Source: RAM1 sp040376925
Lineage (GTDB): Bacteria; Pseudomonadota; Gammaproteobacteria; Burkholderiales; Burkholderiaceae_C
Direction of reading: 5' to 3'
Length of the DNA stretch: 64,000 bases
Assembly: GCA_040376925.1 (NCBI GenBank)
Contig: JBEIPU010000003.1
Span: 12,647-76,646, forward strand
Every line of letters starts with the position of its first letter. Positions within the stretch are counted from its first letter, which is position 1. Under the pieces are notes generated by a model. The model was not told the DNA's origin, did not search any database, and saw nothing but the letters and a program-made list of their open reading frames with translations. Below, piece by piece: positions 1-8,273 of the stretch. A program made the position numbers and the translations under genes.

Positions 1-75
1 GGCCACTGAAACAACCGCGCTCACGCCCGCGCCCAGCACCCATCGGCGTGGCAGGTGGGGTGGCGCTATTTGCAT
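1..75 (-). CDS. N-terminal fragment of an unidentified protein (cut by window edge)
   Basis: An open frame begins with ATG at 75 and runs off the left edge, giving about 25 residues that start MQIAPPHLPRRWVLGAG and continue hydrophobic. A GAGGG ribosome-binding site lies six bases upstream of the ATG, inside the end of senC, whose stop codon is only 9 bases away, so the gene is probably co-transcribed with senC. The RR pair followed by a hydrophobic stretch suggests a signal peptide (possibly Tat-type) or a first membrane helix. The product cannot be named from so little sequence. Confidence 0.45.
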   Translation of the reverse strand, partial: MQIAPPHLPRRWVLGAGVSAVVSVA

Positions 76-84
76 GGCCAGCCC

Positions 85-2376
85 TCAGGCCACCAGTGTG
101 ATGGGCTCCAGCGCATCGCCGCTGGCCAGGATGCGGCCGATCACGGCCGTGTGTTCGTAGCCCGCCTGGCGCAGCGCGGCCACGCAGTGCTGCACGCGGT
201 CCGCCGGCACGCTGGCCAGCAGGCCGCCCGCGGTTTGCGGGTCAAACAGCAGCGCGTAGCGCGGGTGGTTCACAAAATCGGCCTGGTTGCGCAAGGCCCG
301 GCGCAGCCGCACATTGGCCGGCGCCAATGAGCTGGTGATGCCCGCGGCCACGCATTCCTCTGCGCCGTCCATGATCGGCAGCGCGTGCAGCCAGAGCTCG
401 GCGTCCACGCCCGACGGTTTGGTCATCTCCACCAGGTGGCCCAGCAGGCCAAAGCCCGTCAGGTCGGTGCAGGCGGTGGCGCCGTGCGCCAGCAGCAGCT
501 GCGCGCCGCGCTGGTTGGACACCACCATGGACTGCAGCGCGGCATCTATCCAGCGCCCGCGCGCGGCGCCGCGCGCATGGGCCGCAAACAGCGTGCCGGT
601 GCCCATGGGTTTGGTCAGGATGAGCGCGTCGCCGGGTTTCAGGCCGCCCTTGCGCAGCACGGTGCGCAGGTCGTCGTCCACCAGGCCGTTGATCGCAAAG
701 CCCAGGGCCAACTCCTTGCCCTCACCGGTGTGGCCGCCCACCAGCGCGCAGTTGGCGGCGTTCAGCACCTCCATGGCGCCGGTCATCATCTGGAACAGCA
801 GGTCTTCGACCTTGGACTCCAGCCCCGGCGGCACTGTGACCACAGCGGTGGCCGATTGCGGCTCGCCGCCCATGGCAAACACGTCGCCCAGCGCATGGTT
901 GGCCGCGACCTTGCCAAACAGGTAGGGGTCGTCAATGAACGCACGAAAGAAGTCCACGGTATGCACCATGGCCTTGCCCGGTGGCACGCGTACCACGGCC
1001 GCGTCGTCCGGCGCGTGCAGGCCGATCACCACGTCGTCGCGGTCCACCGGGTGCAGCGCGCCAAGGGCCCGCTGCAGCACCGTGGCGCCCACCTTGGCGC
1101 CGCAGCCGCCGCAGCGCATCGCAATGGCCGAGATCGCCTGCTGCGACTCATCGGCCGTCAGCGCCAGCTGCGGGGCAGCAGGCGCGCTGCGCTGTGCGTC
1201 CATGGGCGGGAATTCGCTGAAGCGCTGCATGAAGCGGCGGTCGATCCAGTCCTTCCAGCGCCAGACCCATTTACCGCCAAAGCGCAGGCCCAGCGGCCCC
1301 TGGCCGCGTGAGGCCACGGCATAACGGTCGCCGGTGCTGATCAGGGCCAGCCAGTGGCGCTGCGGGCGGTAGGGGCGCAGGGGCTCGCCGCGCGCACTGC
1401 GGCGCAGGTTGTCGGCCAGCGGCGCGCCCATGCGCACGGCAAACACGCCGGCCTTTTCCAGCGCTCGCGGCTCGAATGCCGCCACATCGCCCGCACAGAA
1501 GATGCGCGCATCGTTCACGCTTTGCAGCTGGGCATTGACGCGCACAAAACCGTTGTCGTCCAGCGCCAGCCCGGTGCTGCGCAGCCACGCGGGGCCGCCG
1601 GCCTGCGTGACCCACATGATTTCGTCGGCAGCCAGCTTCTGGCCGTCCATGGTGGCAAGCTTGCCGGCGGTGACTTCGCGCACCTCGGCGCCGGTGTGTA
1701 CCTGCACGCCGCGCTGGGCCAGCACCCGCGCAAAGCGCGCGCGCACGCCGGCGTTGTGCGTGGGCATGATGTGCGCGTCGCGCGTGAACAGGTGAAACAC
1801 CAGCTCGTCCGGGTTGCGCCCGAGCGCCTGCAGCTCGCGTCGCAGCCGGTACTGCATCGCCAGCGTCAGTTCCACGCCGCCCGCGCCGCCGCCCACCACG
1901 GCGATGGTGGTGGTGCCCGCATGGGAGCGCGCCCGCTCCAGCAGCGCCAGCCAGCGCTGGTTGAACTGGTGGATGGGTTTGACCGGCACGGCGTGCTCGG
2001 CCGCGCCCGGCACCCGCGCGACCTGCGGCGTGGAGCCGGTGTTGATGGCGCACAGGTCGTACGGCACCGGCGGGCGGTTTCGGCACAGCACCTTGCCCGC
2101 TGCGAGGTCAATGCCAACCACTTCGTCACGGTAAAAGCGCGCACCGGCAAACACCGCCAGGCGCCCGAGGTCGATGTGCACATCGTCGTAGCCATAGTGG
2201 CCGGCGATGTAGCCCGGCAGCATGCCTGAATAGGGCGTGTGGGCGTCGGTGCAGATCAGCGTGAGGCGCACGCCGGGCTCGGGGTTCATGCCAAATCGGC
2301 GCAGCACACCCACATGGCTGTGGCCACCGCCAATCAGCACAATGTCGCGCAGCACGGGTTGGTCGGTCAATTGCAT
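85..2376 (-). CDS. senC: SenC/SelD: selenophosphate synthetase fused to an N-terminal FAD/NAD(P) oxidoreductase
   Basis: 763 aa, about twice a stand-alone SelD. Residues 1 to roughly 380 form a pyridine-nucleotide oxidoreductase of the NADH-dehydrogenase type, with the dinucleotide-binding GGGHSHVG near the N-terminus and a second VVGGGAGGVE. From about residue 415 comes a full selenide, water dikinase. The catalytic pair is visible in CGGCGAK (Cys425, Lys428), followed by the ATP-binding region with DDAAVV, HTVDFF and NHALGDVFAMGG, and a C-terminal DPQTAGG. The reaction is ATP + selenide to selenophosphate. The start was set at ATG 2376 because it shares one base with the senB stop (TGATG); an earlier start at 2409 would lie inside senB. 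The neighbours senB and senA identify it as the selenophosphate supplier for selenoneine. Whether it also serves selenocysteine or selenouridine synthesis cannot be seen here. Confidence 0.93.
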   Translation of the reverse strand: MQLTDQPVLRDIVLIGGGHSHVGVLRRFGMNPEPGVRLTLICTDAHTPYSGMLPGYIAGHYGYDDVHIDLGRLAVFAGARFYRDEVVGIDLAAGKVLCRNRPPVPYDLCAINTGSTPQVARVPGAAEHAVPVKPIHQFNQRWLALLERARSHAGTTTIAVVGGGAGGVELTLAMQYRLRRELQALGRNPDELVFHLFTRDAHIMPTHNAGVRARFARVLAQRGVQVHTGAEVREVTAGKLATMDGQKLAADEIMWVTQAGGPAWLRSTGLALDDNGFVRVNAQLQSVNDARIFCAGDVAAFEPRALEKAGVFAVRMGAPLADNLRRSARGEPLRPYRPQRHWLALISTGDRYAVASRGQGPLGLRFGGKWVWRWKDWIDRRFMQRFSEFPPMDAQRSAPAAPQLALTADESQQAISAIAMRCGGCGAKVGATVLQRALGALHPVDRDDVVIGLHAPDDAAVVRVPPGKAMVHTVDFFRAFIDDPYLFGKVAANHALGDVFAMGGEPQSATAVVTVPPGLESKVEDLLFQMMTGAMEVLNAANCALVGGHTGEGKELALGFAINGLVDDDLRTVLRKGGLKPGDALILTKPMGTGTLFAAHARGAARGRWIDAALQSMVVSNQRGAQLLLAHGATACTDLTGFGLLGHLVEMTKPSGVDAELWLHALPIMDGAEECVAAGITSSLAPANVRLRRALRNQADFVNHPRYALLFDPQTAGGLLASVPADRVQHCVAALRQAGYEHTAVIGRILASGDALEPITLVA

Positions 2377-3362
2377 CAGGGCTTCCAGAGTTGGTCGACC
2401 AGGCGGCACAGCGCGGCCTGCTCGTTACCGGGTTCAAACAGGGGTGCGCGCCGCGCGCACTGCGCGGTCAGCCGCGCCATCAGGTCGCGCGGACCGGGGT
2501 GCGCAAGGCCTGCATGGCAGCGCAGCAGCAGGGCCGCCAGGCCGGCGGCGTCGCCGGGCTCAAAGTAGCCCGCGTAGCCCGTGCCCAGCATGCCGGTGTT
2601 GCCGTCAATGCGCGAGGCCAGCACCGGCGTGCCACAGCGCACGGCCTCCATCACCACATGGGCGCCGCCTTCCATGCGGCTGGCATGCACCAGCAGGTGG
2701 GCGCGCTGGATGCGCCGGCGCGTGGCCTCATGCGCCAGCGCGCCCAGCCAGCGGTAGCCATGGCATTCGCGCATGGTGCTGCGCGCGGCGCGGCCCAGCG
2801 CCGCGTCCAGCGGCGCGCCGATGTGATCTATGCGGATGCCGGGCTCGTTGCGCAGCAGACGCGCGGCGGCCATCAGCGTCAGCGGGTCTTTCTCGTCACG
2901 CAGGTGGCCCACCATCACGGCACGCAGGTGGCGGTGTGTTTTGGGCAGGGTGGCGCGCTGTGACGTGGACTGGTAGATGACGCGGGCCTTGGCGCGCAGC
3001 GCTGCCGGCAGGGCTCGCGGCGCCTGGTCCTGCAGCACCACCAGGCGCTGCGCGGCGTCCACGCACGCGCGCGCCGCCGGGCTGCTTTCAATGTCGCGGT
3101 ATAGGTCGGTGCCGGTCAGCACCACCGCCAGGCCGCGCGTGCCGCGCGCCTGCACCCAGGCCTGCACGGCCGGGGCGGACTTGCGCGCATGCAGGGCCAG
3201 CATCACGTCGTCGGCCTCCGCCGCAGCGTCGGGCCAGTCGCGCACGATGCGGGCAGAATGGCAGGCTCCGAGCATGCGTTGCCAGCGCCGCGCGGTCTGC
3301 CAGTTGCCGTTGTTGGCATCCGCCAGCGCGGGGCTCACGATCACGACGTTCGCTCGGTTCAT
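2376..3362 (-). CDS. senB: SenB: selenosugar synthase (glycosyltransferase-like)
   Basis: 328 aa with a GT-B glycosyltransferase fold of the GT4 type. The N-terminus (VVIVSPALADANNGN, then TARRWQRML) is typical of the family formerly called TIGR04348, and a C-terminal EX7E motif (EGGAHVVME) binds the nucleotide sugar. In characterised clusters SenB joins selenophosphate to a UDP-sugar and makes the first C-Se bond of the pathway. Start: ATG at 3362; the frame stays open further upstream, but that part lies antisense to senA and is low-complexity. There is no strong Shine-Dalgarno sequence. It overlaps senC by one base, so the two are translationally coupled. It is divergent from senA with only 14 bases between start codons. 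By sequence alone it could be called a generic glycosyltransferase; the neighbours make SenB very likely. Confidence 0.9.
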   Translation of the reverse strand: MNRANVVIVSPALADANNGNWQTARRWQRMLGACHSARIVRDWPDAAAEADDVMLALHARKSAPAVQAWVQARGTRGLAVVLTGTDLYRDIESSPAARACVDAAQRLVVLQDQAPRALPAALRAKARVIYQSTSQRATLPKTHRHLRAVMVGHLRDEKDPLTLMAAARLLRNEPGIRIDHIGAPLDAALGRAARSTMRECHGYRWLGALAHEATRRRIQRAHLLVHASRMEGGAHVVMEAVRCGTPVLASRIDGNTGMLGTGYAGYFEPGDAAGLAALLLRCHAGLAHPGPRDLMARLTAQCARRAPLFEPGNEQAALCRLVDQLWKP

Positions 3363-3376
3363 GAAAGGGTTATAGC

Positions 3377-4552
3377 TTGATTGCCAGCGCCACACACCCG
3401 GCTGCCCGCGATGCCCGCACGGCCGGCGCCGCCGCGCTGGCGCAGGCCCTGCGCGCCACGCGCGAACGCACGCTGGGCCTGCTGGCGGCCTGGCAGCAGG
3501 CGCTTCCCGGCCTGCGCGTGCCGTATGCGGGCGAGCTGAACCCCCCGCTTTGGGAGCTGGGCCATGTGGGCTGGTTCCAGGAATGGTGGATTGCCCGCAA
3601 CCGCGAACGCGCGCTGGGTGTGGCCTGCAACCCCGGCCATGCGCGGCCTGCCTCGCACCTGCCGGGCGCTGACGCACTGTTCAATTCCAGCGAGGTGCCA
3701 CACCTCACGCGCTGGGATCTGCCCCTGCCGGGCGTGGACGCCCTGGTGCGCTACCTGGCGCAGGTACAGGCCGACACGCTGGCGCTGCTGCAGGAGGCCG
3801 GTGGCGGTGCGGAGCCCGGCGACGACGCCCTGTATTTCTGGCGGCTGGTGCTGTTTCATGAGCAGATGCACAACGAAGCGTCGGTGTACATGGCGCAGGC
3901 GCTGGGCGTGGCCATCCCCGAAGCACTGGCCCGCGGCCATGCAGCGGGCGCCAGCCGCAGCGGCGACCTGCATGTGCCCGCGCAGACGGTGCAAACAGGC
4001 CACACCGGCGCCGGCTTTGCGTTTGACAATGAACTGGCCGCGCACGCGGCAGACCTGCCCGCCTTCCAGATCGACGCCGCACCCGTGACCTGGGCGCGCT
4101 ACCTGCCGTTCACCGAGGCCACTGGCCATGCCTTGCCGCCGCATGTGCGTTTGCAGGACGGGCAATGGCAGCAGCGGCACTTTGGGCGCTGGCTGCCGCT
4201 GGACCTGAACGCCCCGGCCGTGCACCTGAGCTGGCACGACGCCCAGGCCTGGTGCCAGTGGGCTGGCCGGCGCCTGCCGACCGAGGCGCAGTGGGAATGC
4301 GCCGCGCGTGTCCACGGGCACGCGATGGTCTGGGGCGAGGTGTGGGAATGGACGGCCAGCGCGTTCGAGCCCTACCCTGGCTTTGTGGCCCATCCGTACC
4401 GCGACTATTCGCAGCCGTGGTTTGGCCACAGCCGGCGCGTGCTGCGCGGCGGCTGCGCCGCCACCGACGCGCAGATGCTGCATGTGGCGTACCGCAACTA
4501 CTTCACGCCCGAGCGGCGCGACATCTTTGCCGGATTTCGCTCCATAGCCTGA
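3377..4552 (+). CDS. senA: SenA: EgtB-like nonheme-iron selenoneine synthase
   Basis: 391 aa. The N-terminal DinB-like half carries the iron-binding three-histidine set: His63 (in ELGHVGW) and the HxxxHxE of HEQMHNE (His161, His165). The C-terminal half is an FGE-sulfatase-type domain with VWEWTAS, RRVLRGGC and a terminal FAGFRS, as in EgtB. SenA inserts selenium from the selenosugar into the imidazole ring of hercynine. The only plausible start is TTG 3377, because an in-frame stop lies at 3362 and no early ATG or GTG follows. GAAAGGG at 3363-3369 is a good ribosome-binding site seven bases upstream. The gene is divergent from senB and convergent with egtD (11-base gap). EgtB of ergothioneine synthesis is the alternative, but senB and senC next door argue for selenium. 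Confidence 0.92.
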   Translation: MIASATHPAARDARTAGAAALAQALRATRERTLGLLAAWQQALPGLRVPYAGELNPPLWELGHVGWFQEWWIARNRERALGVACNPGHARPASHLPGADALFNSSEVPHLTRWDLPLPGVDALVRYLAQVQADTLALLQEAGGGAEPGDDALYFWRLVLFHEQMHNEASVYMAQALGVAIPEALARGHAAGASRSGDLHVPAQTVQTGHTGAGFAFDNELAAHAADLPAFQIDAAPVTWARYLPFTEATGHALPPHVRLQDGQWQQRHFGRWLPLDLNAPAVHLSWHDAQAWCQWAGRRLPTEAQWECAARVHGHAMVWGEVWEWTASAFEPYPGFVAHPYRDYSQPWFGHSRRVLRGGCAATDAQMLHVAYRNYFTPERRDIFAGFRSIA

Positions 4553-4563
4553 AAAACGGTGTT

Positions 4564-5532
4564 TCAGCATGCCGCCCAGAACACCGCAAAACGCGCATCG
4601 GCATCCGTCCAGTGCCGGTGCGACGCAAAGCCTGCGCCGTGCAGCAGCTGCGCAAAACGCGGCACCGTCCATTTGTACGAGTTTTCGGTGTGGATGCGCT
4701 CGCCCGCGGCAAACGTACGTTCGCCACCGGGCCAGCGCACGGTAGCGGGGCGCACAGCCTGCAGGTGCATCTCGATGCGGGCCAGCGCCTCGTCATACAG
4801 CGCCACGTGGCGCCAGTCGGCCAGGGCAAAGTCGGTGCCCGCCAGCCGGTTGATGTGCGGCAGCAGGTTGCGGTTGAAGGCGGCCGTCACGCCCAGGGCG
4901 TCGTCATAGGCGGCCTCCAGCTCGGCCTTGGCCTTGACCAGGTCCACCCCGATCAGCAGCCCGCTGCCCGCCACCGGCCCACAGGCGCCCCGCACGCTGC
5001 GCAGGAATGCCAGCGCCTCATCGGGTGTGAAATTGCCGATGCTGGAGCCGGGGTAGAACAGCACGCGCGGCCCGTCGCCGGGCGCACCGGCCTCGGGCGG
5101 CAGCGTGAGCCCGGCGGAAAAATCCAGCCCCAGACCCACCATGTCCAGGTCAGGGTACTGGCGCTGCAGGCATTCCAGCGCATTGCGCAAAAAATCGACC
5201 GAAATATCCACCGCCACATAGCGGGCCGGCGCCAGGCGGCCAAACAGGCGCGCAGCCTTGTTGCAGTTGCCCGCGCCCAGGTCGACCAGCGTGGCGCCCT
5301 GGGGCACCTGCGCGGCCACGGCGGCGCCATGGGTGTCAAAAATCGCCGCTTCGGTGCGCGTGGGGTAGTACTCGGGCAGCTCGGTGATGGCCTCGAACAG
5401 GCGCGAACCCAGCGCGTCGTAAAGGTACTTGGGCGAGGTATGGGCCTGCGGCGCGCGCAGGCCCTGCAGCAGCTCGGCGCGCACGGCGTCGCGGTTGTCG
5501 TGGTGAAGCTGGACGAACAGGGGAGTTTTCAT
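4564..5532 (-). CDS. egtD: EgtD: L-histidine N-alpha-methyltransferase
   Basis: 322 aa, the normal length for EgtD. It carries the family signatures SPKYLYDALGSRLFEAI (residues 33-49) and LPEYYPTRTEAAI, the SAM-binding LVDLGAGNCNK (82-92), FYPGSSIGNFTP (159-170) and the histidine-binding IHTENSYK near the C-terminus. The enzyme trimethylates histidine to hercynine, the acceptor used by EgtB or SenA. Its presence beside senA means the whole route from histidine, selenide and a UDP-sugar to selenoneine is encoded within 5.5 kb. It is on the opposite strand to senA and has its own upstream region (5533-5694), shared with the divergent transporter operon. Confidence 0.95.
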   Translation of the reverse strand: MKTPLFVQLHHDNRDAVRAELLQGLRAPQAHTSPKYLYDALGSRLFEAITELPEYYPTRTEAAIFDTHGAAVAAQVPQGATLVDLGAGNCNKAARLFGRLAPARYVAVDISVDFLRNALECLQRQYPDLDMVGLGLDFSAGLTLPPEAGAPGDGPRVLFYPGSSIGNFTPDEALAFLRSVRGACGPVAGSGLLIGVDLVKAKAELEAAYDDALGVTAAFNRNLLPHINRLAGTDFALADWRHVALYDEALARIEMHLQAVRPATVRWPGGERTFAAGERIHTENSYKWTVPRFAQLLHGAGFASHRHWTDADARFAVFWAAC

Positions 5533-5694
5533 GGGGCGTGCGCGGGGGTGGTGGCAGATGGTAGCCGTGCGCTGTCGTTTTGATACGGCCAGACCTTACA
5601 CCCGGATTCAAGGGGTTTGCAGCAGGACGGGGGCATTGATTTCGCGCTTTAATCCGGGTTTGCCCTTTCACCCCACCTGTTCCAGGAGCCCGAC

Positions 5695-6561
5695 ATGATC
5701 AGCTTTTCACCGTCCCGAACCTTCAAGGTCATGATGACCTGCGCCGTGATTTGCTTTGGCGGGTTATCGCACGCGCAGCAGGTCTTTCGCGTCACCACCA
5801 TCCCCGAAGAAGCCGCCACCGAGCAGGTGCGCAAGTTCACGCCGCTGGCCAGCTACCTGGAAAAGCAGCTGGGCGTGAAGGTGGAGTTCACGCCGGTCAG
5901 CGATTACCCCGCCGCGGTCGAAGCGCTGGTGAACAAGAAGGTGGACCTGGTGTGGTTCGGCGGCTTCACCTTCGTGCAGGCCAACCTGCGCTCGGGCGGC
6001 AAGGTCGTGCCCATCGCCCAGCGCGAGGAAGACACCAAATTCCAGTCGGTTTTCATTGCCAAGACCGACTCGGGCATCAAGACCCTGAACGACATGAAGG
6101 GCAAGCAGGTTTCATTCGGCTCGCAAAGCAGCACCTCGGGCCACCTGATGCCGCGCAGCTTCCTGCTGCAGGCCAGCATCAACCCGGAAAAGGATTTCAG
6201 GCGCATCGCCTACAGCGGCGCGCATGACGCCACCATTGCCTCGGTGGTCAGCGGCAAGGTGGACGCCGCCGCGCTGGACATCACGGTGTGGCGCAAGTTC
6301 GTGGGCGAGAACAAGGTGGACACCAAGGCCGTGGACGTGTTCTACACCACGCCGGGCTACTTCAACTACAACTGGTCGGTGCATGCCGACATGCCGGCCG
6401 ACATGCAGGCCAAGGTCAAGGCCGCGCTGCTGGCGCTGAACCCCGCGGACGCCGCGCAGGGCGAGATCCTCAAGCTCAACCGCGCGACGCGCTACATCGC
6501 CACCACGCCCGACAACTACAAGGGCCTGGAAGCCGCCGCGCGCAGCGCCGGCCTGCTGTAA
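5695..6561 (+). CDS. Periplasmic binding protein of a PhnD-like ABC importer, probably for a selenium oxyanion
   Basis: 288 aa with a signal peptide of about 27 residues ending GGLSHAQ. The mature protein has the phosphate/phosphite/phosphonate-binding (PhnD) fold: FRVTTIPEE, FTPLASYLEKQLGVKVEF, VDLVWFGGFTF and SFGSQSSTSGHLMP. A clade of this family is named putative selenate ABC transporter binding protein because it sits beside selenium genes. That is recalled from family naming and was not searched here. The position directly after egtD and the sen genes supports selenium import. A ribosome-binding site AGGAG precedes the ATG. It is first gene of a four-gene importer operon with short spacings. 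A phosphonate or phosphite substrate cannot be excluded. Confidence 0.82.
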   Translation: MISFSPSRTFKVMMTCAVICFGGLSHAQQVFRVTTIPEEAATEQVRKFTPLASYLEKQLGVKVEFTPVSDYPAAVEALVNKKVDLVWFGGFTFVQANLRSGGKVVPIAQREEDTKFQSVFIAKTDSGIKTLNDMKGKQVSFGSQSSTSGHLMPRSFLLQASINPEKDFRRIAYSGAHDATIASVVSGKVDAAALDITVWRKFVGENKVDTKAVDVFYTTPGYFNYNWSVHADMPADMQAKVKAALLALNPADAAQGEILKLNRATRYIATTPDNYKGLEAAARSAGLL

Positions 6562-6585
6562 GGCACACACGTAAGGCATACACCC

Positions 6586-7419
6586 TTGCGCATCGAGCTT
6601 CAAGGCGTCGCGGCCCGCCACCCGGCCGCGCGCGCCGGTGCCGCACCGGCGCTGCAGCCGCTGGACCTGGCCATTGCCGCTGGCGAACAGGTGGCCGTGA
6701 TCGGCCCGTCAGGCGCGGGCAAGACCACACTGCTGCAGGTGCTGGCCTGCGCGCTCAGGCCTGGCGCCGGGCGCATGCAGCTGGATGCGCAGGACCCATG
6801 GCAGCTGCCCCGCAGCGAGCTGCAGCGCCTGCGCGGGCGGCTGTTCCTGGCGCCGCAGGTGCCGCCGCTGCCGCCACGCCAGCGTGTGGTCACGTCGGTG
6901 CTGGCCGGGCGGCTGCCCGCCATGGGCCTGCTGGCCAGCGTGCGCTCGCTGTTCTACCCCAGCGACATCCCGGCTGCCTACGAGGCGCTGGAGCGTTTTG
7001 ACCTGTCAGACAAGCTGTTTGAGCGGGTGGACCGCCTGTCGGGCGGCGAACGCCAGCGCGTGGGCCTGGCCCGTGCGCTGCTGGCGCCCGCCAGCCTGTG
7101 GCTGGTGGACGAGCCGCTGTCGGCGCTGGACCCGTCGCGCTCGCGCCAGGCGGTCGCCACGCTGGTGGACGGTGCGCGCGAGCGCGGCGCCACGCTGGTG
7201 GCCACGCTGCACCAGGTGGACGTGGCGCTGGCGAACTTCCCGCGCATCATCGGCCTGCGCGACGGCGCACTGGCGTTTGACCTGCGCGCGGGCGACGTGA
7301 CGCGCGAGCGGCTGGCTGCGCTGTACGACCAGCACGAACACGAGCTGCGCGGTGATGCGCCGGTGGCACTGCCGGATGTCGACGCCGCGCCCCAGCCCGT
7401 GGTCATGCACTGCCGCTGA
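6586..7419 (+). CDS. ABC transporter ATP-binding protein (PhnC-like)
   Basis: 277 aa. Walker A is GPSGAGKTT (residues 40-48), the ABC signature is LSGGERQRVG (151-160), and Walker B plus catalytic Glu is LWLVDEP (171-177). It powers import together with the two permeases that follow. The start is TTG at 6586, with a TAAGG element about ten bases upstream; there is no in-frame ATG before the conserved MRIELQGV-like beginning. It lies 24 bases after the binding-protein gene and 7 bases before the first permease. The stretch around residues 110-150 is longer than in generic ABC ATPases, as in PhnC relatives. Confidence 0.88.
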   Translation: MRIELQGVAARHPAARAGAAPALQPLDLAIAAGEQVAVIGPSGAGKTTLLQVLACALRPGAGRMQLDAQDPWQLPRSELQRLRGRLFLAPQVPPLPPRQRVVTSVLAGRLPAMGLLASVRSLFYPSDIPAAYEALERFDLSDKLFERVDRLSGGERQRVGLARALLAPASLWLVDEPLSALDPSRSRQAVATLVDGARERGATLVATLHQVDVALANFPRIIGLRDGALAFDLRAGDVTRERLAALYDQHEHELRGDAPVALPDVDAAPQPVVMHCR

Positions 7420-7426
7420 CCCCCGC

Positions 7427-8269
7427 ATGAATGCAACCACCGCCCCTTTGCGCCGCGCGCCGGACCGCGACCCGGCCTGGCTGTCGCGGCTCTTGCTGAT
7501 CAGCGCGCTCGTGGTGGTGCTGTGGCCGCTGGGCGTGGCCACCGAATTCCGCCCCTGGGTGCTGCTGGAACCAGACAACCTCAAGATCAGCGCGCAGTTC
7601 ATCGGCAGCTTCTGGCCGCTGGCCTTCAGCGGTGAATTCCTGGCCATGGTGGCGCGCGACACCTGGCGCACCGTGGCCATGGCCACCGCCGGCGTCACGC
7701 TGGCGCTGGTCATTGCCATACCGCTCACGCTGCTGTCCACGCGCGTGCTGTCGGTGTCGGCCCTGTCCGGGCGCATGGCGCGCGGGCCGTTCTGGCTGCG
7801 CCAGGCCATGCGGTGGCTGCTGATCGTGCTGCGCAGCATCCCCGAGCTGGTGTGGGCGCTGGTGTTTGTGCGTGTGGTGGGCCTGGGGCCCACGGCCGGC
7901 GTGCTGGCCATTGCGCTGACCTACGGCGGCATGCTGGGCAAGGTCTATGGCGAGATTCTGGAAAGCGGCGAACACCACGCCACCGAAACCCTGCTGCGCA
8001 ACGGCTCGGGCCGCCTGCAGGCCTTCCTGTTCGGCCTGCTGCCCACCAACGCGGCGGAACTGACCAGCTACACCGTGTACCGCTGGGAATGCGCGATCCG
8101 CTCGTCGGTGGTGTTGGGCTTTGTGGGCGCGGGCGGCCTGGGCCAGCAGCTGGACAACTCCATGAAGATGTTCAATGGCGGTGAAGTGGCCAGCATGCTG
8201 CTGGTGTTCATTGCACTCGTCGCCCTGGCCGACCGCGTCAGCGCCTGGCTTAGAAAAGCGTTGGGATAG
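7427..8269 (+). CDS. ABC transporter permease 1 (PhnE-like)
   Basis: 280 aa and about six membrane helices. The binding-protein-dependent transport fold is recognised by the cytoplasmic coupling loop around LRSIPELVWALVFV and the C-terminal VLGFVGAGGLGQQLD, typical of PhnE-type permeases. The ATG at 7427 lies 7 bases after the ATPase stop; the frame is open further upstream but that part belongs to the ATPase gene. It forms the channel with the next gene, as in phnC-D-E1-E2 arrangements with two non-identical permeases. Confidence 0.86.
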   Translation: MNATTAPLRRAPDRDPAWLSRLLLISALVVVLWPLGVATEFRPWVLLEPDNLKISAQFIGSFWPLAFSGEFLAMVARDTWRTVAMATAGVTLALVIAIPLTLLSTRVLSVSALSGRMARGPFWLRQAMRWLLIVLRSIPELVWALVFVRVVGLGPTAGVLAIALTYGGMLGKVYGEILESGEHHATETLLRNGSGRLQAFLFGLLPTNAAELTSYTVYRWECAIRSSVVLGFVGAGGLGQQLDNSMKMFNGGEVASMLLVFIALVALADRVSAWLRKALG

Positions 8270-8273
8270 ACCG

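Noticed and set aside
3363..3677. Upstream extension of SenB
   Set aside because: Antisense to senA and made of Pro/Ala/Arg-rich sequence unlike any glycosyltransferase N-terminus.
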